From Elusimicrobiaceae bacterium (lineage in GTDB: Bacteria > Elusimicrobiota > Elusimicrobia > Elusimicrobiales > Elusimicrobiaceae), in the NCBI GenBank assembly GCA_017525025.1, contig JAFXUJ010000009.1, positions 1 to 51,947 of the forward strand: a stretch of 51,947 nucleotides of DNA. The letters run 5' to 3'. Within the stretch, counting starts at the first letter, position 1, and the number at the start of each line of letters is the position of its first letter. The translations under genes and the position numbers were made by a program. The notes under the pieces were generated by a model. The model saw only the letters and a list, made by a program, of their open reading frames with translations, searched no databases and had not been told where the DNA came from. This document shows, piece by piece, positions 25,563 to 33,849 of the stretch.

Positions 25563-26192
25563 ATGCTCAAACAAATTTTAACATTTTCAGTAGCATTTTT
25601 ACTTTGTGCTTGTGCTACCGGTCCGCTAAAACGTCCGCAGGCGGAGGCCTCTGTGCATAAAAAAGTAAATTTTTTTGCGGCGGGCCATTCCCAAGCCGCT
25701 TTTAAGACAGTAGGAACGCTTAATGAGGCCGAGTTGGAAGGGGTGTTGGTTGTCAAAAAGATTGGTGAGGACGATTATGAAGTAACGGTTATGACGGGGG
25801 GGGCTTACCGCGTTTTGCAGGCTACGGTAACCCCACAGGGGATTGCTTACCGCTATTTATTTCCGGAAGTAAATACTGCGTTAGTACGCGGACGTATTTC
25901 GCAATTTTTGAATGTCTTACTACTAGATCCCGGTCTCTACCAACGTAAACGGGTACAGGATGACCAAGTAATACTGAGTTACAAGGGAACAGATGCGACG
26001 GTGCGTTTCTTTTACAACCGGGCGGAAGAATACCCGTTTGCCGCCAAGACCAGCACGCTGCTCAATACGGCAGATTTACTTTACCGTGAATTTGCCCCCG
26101 CCGATGCGGACGGGCAAATACTCGTTCCGCATGAGCTGGTTTATAAAGATGGGAAAATAGAGCTATCTCTCACCTTAATTAGCTTAAGATAG
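25563..26192 (+). CDS. Lipoprotein of unknown function
   Basis: This is a 209-residue protein with a lipoprotein signal peptide (hydrophobic 4-16, lipobox LCA-Cys17). The mature part is mixed beta-rich with no motif I recognise; length and the alternating strand pattern are compatible with a LolB-like or DUF3261-like fold, which is only a guess. A ribosome site AAGGGG sits eight bases before the ATG. It is the only plus-strand gene between two minus-strand blocks, diverging from the WecA-like gene and converging on the flippase (five bases between stops). Confidence 0.7.
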   Translation: MLKQILTFSVAFLLCACATGPLKRPQAEASVHKKVNFFAAGHSQAAFKTVGTLNEAELEGVLVVKKIGEDDYEVTVMTGGAYRVLQATVTPQGIAYRYLFPEVNTALVRGRISQFLNVLLLDPGLYQRKRVQDDQVILSYKGTDATVRFFYNRAEEYPFAAKTSTLLNTADLLYREFAPADADGQILVPHELVYKDGKIELSLTLISLR

Positions 26193-26197
26193 TTGGA

Positions 26198-27616
26198 TTA
26201 TCGGGAAGATGTTCTTAAGATAAGCCCGCCGCAAACCGGGTATAATGTAAGCAAAATAATCTTTGTCCCGATTCCGCTGCCAAAAAATTTATTCAACAAA
26301 ATAGTAGCCGCGCCGAGTAACAGAAGGGCGGCTAGTTTTTTGTATTCATAGGGGATGGGATAAACACGGCGAGTAAAGCAAAATAGAGCCGTTGCCATGG
26401 ATGCGTAACTAAGCGCTACGGCCCAACCGGCTCCCAAAATGCCGATGTGTGGCACCAGCGTTAAGTTGGTCGTAATACTGACGGCCGCCCCCAACAGGGT
26501 AATCCATAATAGCACGCGCGTTTTTTTGGTGAGCACGGGACCAATCATAAAGTTGACATACAGCCCATAACAAAAATATCCGGTAAGGACTAACGGAATG
26601 ACAGATAACCCGCCCCAATAGGCGGGCGCAATCAGGTGAAAGTTGCCGAACAAATTGCTTTGGATAATGTCCGGCATTAAGAACATTAGCCCCAGTAATA
26701 CCCATCCGGCCAGGGCCACAAAGTAAGTGAATACGCGGGCAAAAGTGGTTTTGGCTTCTTTATCTTTGGCGTGTGCTAAGAAGAACGGCCGCCACGCTTG
26801 GTCAAACATAGACACAATGAGCATCATGAAAACACCGATTTTGAAATTGGCCTGGTAAATACCCACTTGCTCTGTGCCGGCCAAGTGTACCAAAATCGGT
26901 TTATCAATTACGCTGACAAGTAAACTGGCCAAACCGGATGGAACAAACGGCCAAGCAAAAGATAATAAGTCTTTTTCAAGCGGTTTATCAAAACGGAAAG
27001 AGAAGTTGTGTTTAAGTTCGCTCCAGACGACAGGAGAAAGTAACATAAGCGAAGCCAAAGAAGCAAAAATATTAGCCCACAAAATGGAAGCAATCCCTTT
27101 GTGCAGCACGGCAATAAAAAAGATGTTGCATAGTACGTTTACCACAATAGAAATCGTCCGAACGCCTGCAAAATACCAGGCGCGCCGTTCTAAACGCAGT
27201 TTGGTAAACGGAATCATATTTAATACGTCTAAAAATAAAATAACGGCGGCTAACTTTAATAAGTTTGCGGCTTGGGACGGGATGCCTATGAGATGGGCGG
27301 CCGCTTCGTTAAAAAGCCACAATAATCCGCCCAACACAAGGCCGTTAAGCAGGACGCCGTAAAAACATTGGCGGAAAACTTTGTGTTTATCATCTGCGTC
27401 GCTGGCAAAGCGCAAATAGCTTTGGTCCATGCCGAACAAAAAAATAACATTTAATAAGGCAATGGCTGCAAATAAGGTGGCGATGATACCATATTCGCCG
27501 GGGACAAGATAGTAGGTGTAAAACGGAACCAGACAAAAATTTAAAAGGCGCGCCAATACCGTAGACGTACCATATACCAATGTTTCTTTGCCCAAGCGTT
27601 TGATATCTTTTTCCAT
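26198..27616 (-). CDS. Polysaccharide flippase (Wzx/RfbX type, MOP superfamily)
   Basis: A 472-residue protein with about 12-14 membrane segments and the N-terminal signature of O-antigen flippases (LGKETLVYGTSTVLARLLNF then FYTYYLVPGEYGI). It would move lipid-linked glycan repeat units across the inner membrane, fitting the WecA-like transferase nearby. It follows the purine nucleoside phosphorylase by 43 bases that contain a hairpin. No clear ribosome site precedes the ATG. Confidence 0.88.
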   Translation of the reverse strand: MEKDIKRLGKETLVYGTSTVLARLLNFCLVPFYTYYLVPGEYGIIATLFAAIALLNVIFLFGMDQSYLRFASDADDKHKVFRQCFYGVLLNGLVLGGLLWLFNEAAAHLIGIPSQAANLLKLAAVILFLDVLNMIPFTKLRLERRAWYFAGVRTISIVVNVLCNIFFIAVLHKGIASILWANIFASLASLMLLSPVVWSELKHNFSFRFDKPLEKDLLSFAWPFVPSGLASLLVSVIDKPILVHLAGTEQVGIYQANFKIGVFMMLIVSMFDQAWRPFFLAHAKDKEAKTTFARVFTYFVALAGWVLLGLMFLMPDIIQSNLFGNFHLIAPAYWGGLSVIPLVLTGYFCYGLYVNFMIGPVLTKKTRVLLWITLLGAAVSITTNLTLVPHIGILGAGWAVALSYASMATALFCFTRRVYPIPYEYKKLAALLLLGAATILLNKFFGSGIGTKIILLTLYPVCGGLILRTSSR

Positions 27617-27623
27617 AATAAAT

Positions 27624-27651
27624 CCCGTGCAAAGAAGATTCCTTGCACGGG
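27624..27651 (-). promoter_or_regulatory. Hairpin immediately upstream of the flippase gene
   Basis: CCCGTGCAA (27624-27632) is complementary to TTGCACGGG (27643-27651) with a ten-base centre. On the minus strand the hairpin ends about eight bases before the flippase ATG and has no T run. It may hold the ribosome-binding region or stabilise the upstream mRNA end; it is not a standard terminator. Confidence 0.5.
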
Positions 27652-27659
27652 CGCAAGTA

Positions 27660-28484
27660 TTAAAGTTTTACAAATAAGACTTCAAGCAATTTTTTGAATT
27701 TACCTTCAATTTTTTTCGTTTCGCTAATGGTTTGGGCGTGGGACAACGGTTTCTTTTCAATGCCGCAGCCCATATTGCTTACCCAAGTCAGTCCCAGTAC
27801 GGATATGCTGCATTGGCGGGCCACCAACACTTCCGGAACGACGGACATACCTACAACGGTAGCGCCCCATTTCTTGAACATTTGAATTTCGCTGGGAGTT
27901 TCAAAGTTAGGGCCGGTTACGGCGATATAGACGCCTTCTCCTGCGTTAATACCGCATTTTTTGGCAGCAGCCAAGGCCGTTTTGCGCAAGGTTTTATCAT
28001 ACGCTTCGGAAAGGTCAAAAAACATAGGGCCGAATTCCGGCTCGTGGTTGTTGCCGATAAGCGGGTTGTTGCACATAAAATTGATGTGGTCTTTGAGTAC
28101 GCACAAGGAACCGGGGCGCAGTTTTAAGTCCATAGAGCCGACTGCGGCCGAAACCAGTAGTTTTTGTACGCCGAGCATTTTAAGGGTGCGAATGGAAATG
28201 GCCAAATCTTTCATGGAATGCCCTTCGTAGAAATGAAAGCGTCCTTGCATAATAACGACCTTGCGTCCTTTATAAACACCAAAAATCAGGTTGCCGGTAT
28301 GGCCGGGAACGGTACTGCGCAAAAATCCGGGAATGGAAGCATACGGAATGTTAATCACTTTTTCCAAAGAAGGGATGGCGCCTGCCAGACCGGAGCCGGT
28401 GATGAGGGCAATTTCCGGTTTGAAATTTTTTGTCTTTTTTTGAATAAAGGCAACGGCTTTTTTGACTTGCGTGAGTTGCGGCAT
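27660..28484 (-). CDS. Purine nucleoside phosphorylase
   Basis: This is a trimeric (PunA/mammalian-type) phosphorylase of 274 residues, which splits inosine or guanosine with phosphate. Motifs visible: ITGSGLAG (phosphate loop), VPGHTGN, GRFHFYEGH, TGPNFETPSEI (Glu of the base site), VGMSVVPEV, and VSNMGCGI where the base-binding Asn lies. Ribosome site GGAG lies ~9 bases before the ATG. It stands in an operon-like run after rnhB and yraN. Confidence 0.92.
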   Translation of the reverse strand: MPQLTQVKKAVAFIQKKTKNFKPEIALITGSGLAGAIPSLEKVINIPYASIPGFLRSTVPGHTGNLIFGVYKGRKVVIMQGRFHFYEGHSMKDLAISIRTLKMLGVQKLLVSAAVGSMDLKLRPGSLCVLKDHINFMCNNPLIGNNHEPEFGPMFFDLSEAYDKTLRKTALAAAKKCGINAGEGVYIAVTGPNFETPSEIQMFKKWGATVVGMSVVPEVLVARQCSISVLGLTWVSNMGCGIEKKPLSHAQTISETKKIEGKFKKLLEVLFVKL

Positions 28485-28498
28485 AATCTTTTCTCCGT

Positions 28499-28858
28499 TT
28501 ATAAAGTAGTCCGTTCCGGTGTAAACGCGTTTATCACGTGTTCAATCCGGTCCGGCAAGACACATACTACATCAAATCTTATACTATCAAATTTAGGGCT
28601 TCTTGCTTTAATATATTGCACGGCCGTAAGCGTCATGCGCTTTTGTTTGGCGGGGGTAACAGCGGCCATGGGACCGCCGAAAGCCATGGAGGCACGTGTC
28701 TTTACTTCCACAAACACCAGGGTGTTTTTGTCTTGAACAACAATATCCAATTCTCCTTGCGGTGTGGAAAAATTACGCGCTAAAATCTGGTAACCTAACC
28801 GGGCTAAAAATTGGACCGCTTCTTCTTCGCCGTTTTGGCCGGTTTGGCGGGAGTTCAT
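28499..28858 (-). CDS. YraN family (UPF0102) predicted endonuclease-fold protein
   Basis: A 119-residue protein with the restriction-endonuclease-like core: TGQNGEEEAVQFL, a GELDIVVQD strand, and VFVEVKTRAS, where the Asp and the ExK are the expected metal-site residues. Its cellular role is not established. The start is ATG 28858, which overlaps the rnhB stop as ATGA, with AAGGA ten bases upstream; longer in-frame starts lie inside rnhB. The rnhB-yraN pair is a frequent bacterial neighbourhood. Confidence 0.9.
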   Translation of the reverse strand: MNSRQTGQNGEEEAVQFLARLGYQILARNFSTPQGELDIVVQDKNTLVFVEVKTRASMAFGGPMAAVTPAKQKRMTLTAVQYIKARSPKFDSIRFDVVCVLPDRIEHVINAFTPERTTL

Positions 28859-29502
28859 GGTAACGTCCTTAAAGAGGATAATATTTTGCTGATTGGGGCA
28901 AACGAAGCACGGTGTTCCAGGCAAGGCCCCAACGTGTGTAACGCTTTCATATGTTTGGCAGTGCCATAGCCTTTGTGGACCGCAAAATCATAGCCGGGAT
29001 ATATTTTATCCAGGGTGGCCATGTAACGGTCCCGCGTTACTTTGGCAATAACGCTGGCGGCCGCTATGACGAGTGATTTGGCATCACCGTCCACAATAGG
29101 ATGTTGGGGAATTTTAAGCCCGGCCGCTTTGTGCGGGCCGTCTACTAACGCTATTGCATTGGGCGTGTTGGCAAATTTTTGTGCCGCACGGCACATGGCC
29201 AAGAAAGTGGCTTGCAAAATATTCATCCGGTCAATTTCGGCGGCGGAAGCAAAACCTACGCAGTACAAAATATTGGAATTCGTTAACCGCTCAAATAATT
29301 CTTCGCGTTTGCGTTCGGTCAGTTTTTTGCTGTCATTAACGTCTAAAAACGAATCTGCCAAAAACGGCGGGATATGGCACGCACAAGCTACCACCGGGCC
29401 CGCTAACGGACCACGGCCGGCTTCGTCTATACCGATTAAAAAATCAGTGCCGAGCCGGTGGGCTTGTTTTTTGTCAAAATCAAATAAAGAAAGTGTATCC
29501 AT
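28855..29502 (-). CDS. rnhB: Ribonuclease HII
   Basis: This enzyme removes ribonucleotides from RNA-DNA hybrids. The 215-residue product shows IGIDEAGRGPLAGPVV (catalytic Asp and Glu), DSKKLTERKREELF, IALVDG with the third Asp, and DGDAKSLVIAAASVIAKVTRDRYM. The ATG at 29502 is preceded by an extended -10, TGCTATAAT, with exactly six bases between hexamer and ATG, so the mRNA is probably leaderless; longer in-frame starts would read through that promoter. It overlaps yraN by four bases. Confidence 0.95.
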   Translation of the reverse strand: MDTLSLFDFDKKQAHRLGTDFLIGIDEAGRGPLAGPVVACACHIPPFLADSFLDVNDSKKLTERKREELFERLTNSNILYCVGFASAAEIDRMNILQATFLAMCRAAQKFANTPNAIALVDGPHKAAGLKIPQHPIVDGDAKSLVIAAASVIAKVTRDRYMATLDKIYPGYDFAVHKGYGTAKHMKALHTLGPCLEHRASFAPISKILSSLRTLP

Positions 29503-29508
29503 ATCTCT

Positions 29509-29517
29509 ATTATAGCA
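29509..29517 (-). promoter_or_regulatory. Extended -10 promoter giving a leaderless rnhB mRNA
   Basis: The minus strand reads TTGC-TATAAT (hexamer 29509-29514), six bases, then ATG 29502. The same layout occurs upstream of nadD, fmt, nhaC-like, cdd, the gene at 51091 and the protease array. Confidence 0.6.
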
Positions 29518-29537
29518 ATAAACGGTTGTGCTAAGAT

Positions 29538-30713
29538 TTACCAAAAAGAATGTTTTTCAATGGTTACATCGGGATTTTGTTTAAACTTTCGGACCGGGGT
29601 TACAATCATCTTCTTGTATAAAAAATCGCTCGGCTTAGAAAGGGGAACGTCCATCGGCGCCGCTAGCGGGATGGATAAATTAAGATTAATCCGCTCCTCA
29701 CTTTCTACGCCATTTTTATTGGTAAAAGAAACGGAACGCAGTTGGTTCAAGTGAATGTGTAGATTTTGAGGATTCATAAATTCATGGGACGATATGCGTA
29801 ACCAAAGGGTGTGATCGTGATTAAACATAATCATCGCTTTGGAAAGTTCATCAAATATAAACGACACTTTTTGAGAGGTTTTTGAGCCGTTTAATAAGAA
29901 ATAATACAAACTGCCCAAATCATCAAAAGGCCCGTTGTAAAAAAAGAGGGGATATACTTGTTGGTCAAGTTCAATCGTACTTCTTCCGTTTATGTGCCGG
30001 ATGGGCAGGTCATGATAAGGATTGGGGGTCATGCGGCGCTCAATGGATAAAACGAGGCTTTTGTCATCAAAATTGTCAGCGGTAATTTTATCCATATTAT
30101 TCAAATAACGTACGCGGAAATTTTTTTGCTCAAAAGGGCACTTATGACTATAGGGAAATACGGCCTTCCCTATGAGGTCTTTATTACGAGCTAAAAAGTA
30201 AAACCGTTTGGTAATTTTGAGCTCTATATCTTCATCCCGGATCGTGTTTAATTGTTTAAAAAAGGCATCCATATGAGGGGAAATATCTCCAAATTCTTTG
30301 GCATAATACTGGCGGATAAAAAGAGGAAATAGAGGCGTCCGCGGGAAGAGAGATTGTTGTTCCCGTACTTTATTGAGTAGCGGGAGGGGGTTTTGCGTAT
30401 TGTTATGAGCTTTTTGATTCAATAAAGAAGAAACGATGCTTTGGGGCGAAACCGAGGAATGTTTGGCTTGGGGGGCGTTCGCGTGGATAGAAATACGGCT
30501 TTGAGTTGTGGCGCGTGTTACCTTAGAGGTTACTTCTTCAACGGCTTGGTTAACCACCGGATTAGCGAATTGGGAAGCTTCGGCAGCCAGTTGCTGTCTG
30601 CGCATGGAACGAAGCACCTTTTTTGACGGCCGCCCTTGGGCACAAAGCGGCATGGTTGATAAGGAGATACCTAAAAATAATAAAAGAAAATGGGAAATGG
30701 ATGTTTTCCTCAT
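29538..30713 (-). CDS. Secreted protein of unknown function
   Basis: This is a 391-residue protein with a signal peptide cleaved near residue 25 (LCA|Q) and a basic, helix-prone stretch after it (~28-75), similar in style to the N-terminal regions of the secreted proteases. The rest alternates short strands and is rich in aromatic and basic residues. No PA-clan triad and no domain that I recognise. It shares with the proteases the dyad motif 40 bases before its ATG, so it may be co-regulated with them. It diverges from the prepilin gene. TATCTT lies six bases before the ATG with TTTTGC in front, a weak extended -10. Confidence 0.7.
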   Translation of the reverse strand: MRKTSISHFLLLFLGISLSTMPLCAQGRPSKKVLRSMRRQQLAAEASQFANPVVNQAVEEVTSKVTRATTQSRISIHANAPQAKHSSVSPQSIVSSLLNQKAHNNTQNPLPLLNKVREQQSLFPRTPLFPLFIRQYYAKEFGDISPHMDAFFKQLNTIRDEDIELKITKRFYFLARNKDLIGKAVFPYSHKCPFEQKNFRVRYLNNMDKITADNFDDKSLVLSIERRMTPNPYHDLPIRHINGRSTIELDQQVYPLFFYNGPFDDLGSLYYFLLNGSKTSQKVSFIFDELSKAMIMFNHDHTLWLRISSHEFMNPQNLHIHLNQLRSVSFTNKNGVESEERINLNLSIPLAAPMDVPLSKPSDFLYKKMIVTPVRKFKQNPDVTIEKHSFW

Positions 30714-30752
30714 ACTTTAAAGATAGCAAAAGAAATGCACGGAGCGAAAGAG

Positions 30753-30785
30753 TCAAAAGACCTAATTTCCGTCTAGGTCTTTTGA
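30753..30785. promoter_or_regulatory. Perfect inverted repeat between divergent genes, candidate operator
   Basis: TCAAAAGACCTA (30753-30764) and TAGGTCTTTTGA (30774-30785) are perfect 12-bp arms around nine bases. Arm centres are 21 bp apart, two helical turns. The minus-strand reading matches the region before the protease at 51214, including AG(A/G)CC(T/C)A-9 bases-T(A/G)GGTCTTTTGAC. Because the downstream start looks leaderless, the repeat is likely not transcribed with the orphan gene and works as DNA. Confidence 0.6.
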
Positions 30786-30875
30786 GTAATTCTATTTACA
30801 TATAGCAGACCGCTTGTGTTATTTTTTTTTTTTGATAAACTGATTTTGTCATTTCGCTCATATATGGGGATACGT

Positions 30876-31397
30876 ATGAAAAACAAAATCTGTTATATGA
30901 AGGGTTTTACTTTAATAGAGTTACTTGTGGTTGTGTTAATTATTGGAATATTGGCCAGTATAGCTTTGCCGCAATACCAAAAAGCGGTGGAAAAAGCTCG
31001 TGCAGCAGAAGCTATACAATTGTTGAAATATATGTATAGACAGGGGGAATTGTGCGAATTATCAAACGGACCAACGGCATGTGGCATAACTAACGAGGAA
31101 TTGGGTATAGAAATGCCCGGGGGAATGAATTGCCATATTACCAATCACGAACAAGAAGTTTGCTGTAACCAATTTTGGTGTTATGCCAACAATAGTTTGT
31201 TGTGGGGGGATAACTGGGTTTCATCTTCTCCCAAAACGCCAATTGCTACCCGAGCTAATAATACAAATCCGGCGCATCCTGATGATATGGATATAAAATA
31301 TTGGCTTGAAATGGAAGATACAGGACGAATTTGGTGTTTTGATTATCAAGAACAATGGTGTAATATGTTTAGAGGGAATGGGCGTCCTATTAATTGA
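30876..31397 (+). CDS. Type IV pilin-like prepilin (class III signal, major-pilin style)
   Basis: This 173-residue protein starts with a short leader ending CYMKG, followed by FTLIELLVVVLIIGILASIALPQ: cleavage after Gly by prepilin peptidase, Glu at +5, then the long hydrophobic helix. The YQKAVEKARAAEA helix continuation is typical. The C-terminal part has eight or more Cys and several Trp, probably disulfide-bonded. It could be a pilus or type II secretion pseudopilin subunit. ATG 30876 has GGGGA five bases upstream; earlier in-frame ATGs would add an implausible Phe-rich prefix. A 12-T run (30822-30833) lies in its promoter region and could vary in length. Confidence 0.9.
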   Translation: MKNKICYMKGFTLIELLVVVLIIGILASIALPQYQKAVEKARAAEAIQLLKYMYRQGELCELSNGPTACGITNEELGIEMPGGMNCHITNHEQEVCCNQFWCYANNSLLWGDNWVSSSPKTPIATRANNTNPAHPDDMDIKYWLEMEDTGRIWCFDYQEQWCNMFRGNGRPIN

Positions 31398-31415
31398 TTT
31401 CTATAATAGTCAAAT

Positions 31416-31452
31416 AAAAACCCCCGGGCAACGCGTTTGCCCGGGGGTTTTA
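31416..31452. terminator. Bidirectional terminator between the prepilin gene and rplS
   Basis: Stem CCCCCGGGCAA/TTGCCCGGGGG (31421-31431 and 31437-31447) is flanked by A and T runs, so it can serve the plus-strand prepilin and the minus-strand ribosomal operon. Confidence 0.9.
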
Positions 31453-31480
31453 TTCGGAGTTTAATTATTCCTTAGAACAA

Positions 31481-31888
31481 TTATTTCGCCTCTTGCGCCG
31501 TTTCGGCTGCGGCCGGAGCCGCTTCTTGAGTCGTATCGGCGGTGGTGTTGGTTTTCTTCACTTCTTGCAAGCGGGCGGCTTTGCCGGAGAGCTTGGTCAA
31601 GTAGTTGAGTTTCGCGCGGCGTACTTTACCTACTTTAAGTACTTCAATGCTGTCCACCCGGGGAGAGTGCACCGGGAAAATGCGTTCCACGCCAACACCA
31701 AACGAGATTTTGCGTACGGTAAACGTTTCACCAATGCCGCTGCCTTTGCGGGCAATTACTACGCCGTCAAAAGCTTGCAAGCGTTCCGTGTCGCCTTCTA
31801 CTACTTTTACTTTGACGCGCACCGTATCACCGGCTTTGAAAGACGGTACATTGGTTTTGAGATTGTGTTTAATATCATTGATATTCAT
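31481..31888 (-). CDS. rplS: 50S ribosomal protein L19
   Basis: L19 lies at the 30S-50S interface. The 135-residue product shows [54 protein letters not shown] and [10 protein letters not shown] ~30-residue tail rich in Ala, Thr and Glu goes beyond the usual ~115-residue length. Ribosome site GGAGGAAG precedes the ATG. Last gene of the rpsP-khpA-trmD-rplS cluster. Confidence 0.97.
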   Translation of the reverse strand: MNINDIKHNLKTNVPSFKAGDTVRVKVKVVEGDTERLQAFDGVVIARKGSGIGETFTVRKISFGVGVERIFPVHSPRVDSIEVLKVGKVRRAKLNYLTKLSGKAARLQEVKKTNTTADTTQEAAPAAAETAQEAK

Positions 31889-31893
31889 AAAAC

Positions 31894-32613
31894 TTACTTC
31901 CTCCGAATTGTTTTTTTCCTAACGGCCGTTGCTTGCTTTTGAGAGGCGGTGATAAGCAAATCGGGCCGCATTTTTTTTGTTAATTGTAAAGCTTGTTCGT
32001 GTTTCCACGCTTCTATTTCTTTGTGGTTTCCGTTTAGTAACACCGCCGGAACCCGCTTGCCCCGCCAAACTTCCGGCCGGGTATATTGCGGTGCTTCCAA
32101 CAAGTTATCTTCAAACGACTCGCTAGTCGTTACGCCTTGCTTTTTAAAAGTTCCTTTTTGCAACCGGGTGATAGCGTCTATCATCACGCAAGCGGCCATT
32201 TCACCGCCGGTTAAAATAAAGTTGCCCAAAGATACTTCCAAATCCACCTGCGGATAAATCCGTGCATCTATTCCTTCGTAATGGCCGCACACAAAAATCA
32301 GGTGGCGTTTTTTGGCTAACTTTTTGGCCAAGGTCTGGTCAAAGGTTTGCCCGCGCGGACTGGTTAAAATTACGAAAGAAGTTTTTTTGCGTAACTTCTT
32401 AATTGCCTGATACAGCGGCTCGGCCTTCATGAGCATCCCGGGCCCACCGCCGTAAGGGCGGTCGTCAATGGTTTGGTGTTTGTCCGTAGTAAACTTACGC
32501 GGACTTAACGTCCCCACTTTTATTATCCCCGCTTTTCGCGCCCGTCCTACAATACTGTGTGAGAGGGCTTGGTCTACCATTTCTTCAAAAGCGGTGATAA
32601 CGTCAATTTTCAT
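31894..32613 (-). CDS. trmD: tRNA (guanine-N1-)-methyltransferase TrmD
   Basis: TrmD methylates G37 of tRNAs to prevent frameshifting. The 239-residue SPOUT enzyme has [30 protein letters not shown] and [11 protein letters not shown] (the AdoMet knot), and a C-terminal helical domain. It overlaps khpA as TAATG. The usual rimM gene before trmD is missing here. Confidence 0.97.
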   Translation of the reverse strand: MKIDVITAFEEMVDQALSHSIVGRARKAGIIKVGTLSPRKFTTDKHQTIDDRPYGGGPGMLMKAEPLYQAIKKLRKKTSFVILTSPRGQTFDQTLAKKLAKKRHLIFVCGHYEGIDARIYPQVDLEVSLGNFILTGGEMAACVMIDAITRLQKGTFKKQGVTTSESFEDNLLEAPQYTRPEVWRGKRVPAVLLNGNHKEIEAWKHEQALQLTKKMRPDLLITASQKQATAVRKKTIRRK

Positions 32614-32846
32614 TAGTCTTCCAGCTTTAAGGTAACTTTTTTGTTTTGGTTGGCTCCGGCGGCACTAAGTACCGTACGTACGGCCTTGATAATGCATCCG
32701 TCTTTGCCAATCACTTTACCTTTATCGGCTGCGTCCACTTTAGTGGATAAATAGATTTTATCCTGCTCTTCTTTTTCTTCTACCACTACTTGGTCCGGCG
32801 TAGAGGAAAGGGATTTGAGCAGCAGCGTTGCGAGTTCTTTCATCAC
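32613..32846 (-). CDS. khpA: KH-domain RNA-binding protein KhpA
   Basis: A 77-residue single KH domain with the GKDG loop (VIGKDGCIIKAVRTVL). KhpA family proteins bind RNA and are linked to cell-size and translation control. It occupies the standard position between rpsP and trmD. Confidence 0.9.
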   Translation of the reverse strand: MMKELATLLLKSLSSTPDQVVVEEKEEQDKIYLSTKVDAADKGKVIGKDGCIIKAVRTVLSAAGANQNKKVTLKLED

Positions 32847-32858
32847 ACGCTCCGCGGA

Positions 32859-33107
32859 TTATTTCGCGCTGGCTTTTTTAATCAGGCTAGCGACGGTCTC
32901 GGACGGCTTAGCACCGACTTTCATCCAATATTCCACACGGGGCATATTGAGTTTGATTTGTTCGGTAGCGTTGGGATTGCAAGGGTGATATTGCCCGAGC
33001 ACTTCTTTGGCTTCTTTGCCGACCGCGGAAGATTTTTCAATTGCAACTACTCTGTACTGAGGTTGGGCTTTTTTACCAACTCTCTGTAATCTAATGACTA
33101 CTGCCAT
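32859..33107 (-). CDS. rpsP: 30S ribosomal protein S16
   Basis: An 82-residue S16 with the N-terminal VVIRLQRVGKKAQPQYRVV signature and LGQYHPCN and VEYWMKVGAKPSETV segments. AAGGAG lies about eight bases before the ATG. First gene of the ribosomal cluster; the 46-bp gap from rpe may hold its promoter. Confidence 0.97.
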   Translation of the reverse strand: MAVVIRLQRVGKKAQPQYRVVAIEKSSAVGKEAKEVLGQYHPCNPNATEQIKLNMPRVEYWMKVGAKPSETVASLIKKASAK

Positions 33108-33153
33108 GTATGACTCTCCTTATGTTGCTTTTACTTGAAGTAAAAGACTGATA

Positions 33154-33849
33154 TTAACGGTGCAGGGATGCCTGTCTAATTTGGTTGAGGGCGCTAACAG
33201 GATCCGCGGCACTAAAAATTGCATTTCCGGCTACTAACGCATCGGCTCCGGCTTGTGTAACAAGCGGGGTTGTTTGAGCGTTAATGCCACCATCTACTTC
33301 CAACCAGATAGATCGGCCGGAAGCATTTATAAGTGTGCGTGTTCTTTCAATAAGGGCGGGGGAACCCGGTAAAAACGATTGCCCGCCAAAACCCGGATAG
33401 ACGCACATAATCAACACTAAATCTGTTTCGCTTAGGACGGGGGCCAAAAGTTGCGGGTCCGTATCCGGTTTTATAGATACCCCTGCCTTGAGCCCCAGTT
33501 GGTGGATTCGGTTCAACGTGCTTTTTAGATCGTCCTGTGCTTCCAAGTGTACGGTCAGTAAATCTGCCCCGGCTTGTGCAAACGGCTCTAAAAATTGACT
33601 TGGTTTTTCCACCATCAGGTGTACATCCAACGGTAGTGTTGTTTTGCCTTTCAAAGAACGTACAACGGCTGGGCCAAAACTTAGGTTGGGCACAAAATGC
33701 CCGTCCATGATATCTACATGAAGCCAATCGGCCCCGGCCATTTCCATACTGCGTACTTCTTCCCCTAATCTAAATAAATCAGCAGATAAGATGGAAGGCG
33801 CAATAGATATTTTACCATTTGCAGCGGGAAAATGGGAAGTAATTTTCAC
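33154..33849 (-). CDS. rpe: Ribulose-phosphate 3-epimerase
   Basis: This enzyme interconverts ribulose-5-phosphate and xylulose-5-phosphate in the pentose phosphate pathway. It has 231 residues, a TIM barrel with ISIAPSILSADLF, WLHVDIMDGHFVPNLSFGP (metal His and catalytic Asp), VHLMVEKP, VYPGFGGQSFLP and LEVDGGIN. The GTG start at 33849 overlaps the stop of the PASTA gene as GTGA. Confidence 0.95.
   Translation of the reverse strand: MKITSHFPAANGKISIAPSILSADLFRLGEEVRSMEMAGADWLHVDIMDGHFVPNLSFGPAVVRSLKGKTTLPLDVHLMVEKPSQFLEPFAQAGADLLTVHLEAQDDLKSTLNRIHQLGLKAGVSIKPDTDPQLLAPVLSETDLVLIMCVYPGFGGQSFLPGSPALIERTRTLINASGRSIWLEVDGGINAQTTPLVTQAGADALVAGNAIFSAADPVSALNQIRQASLHR

Noticed and set aside
26183-26221. 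Direct repeat CTTAAGATA at the ends of the lipoprotein and flippase genes
   Set aside because: Nine bases, 30 bp apart, in an AT-rich junction; no attachment-site or mobile context.
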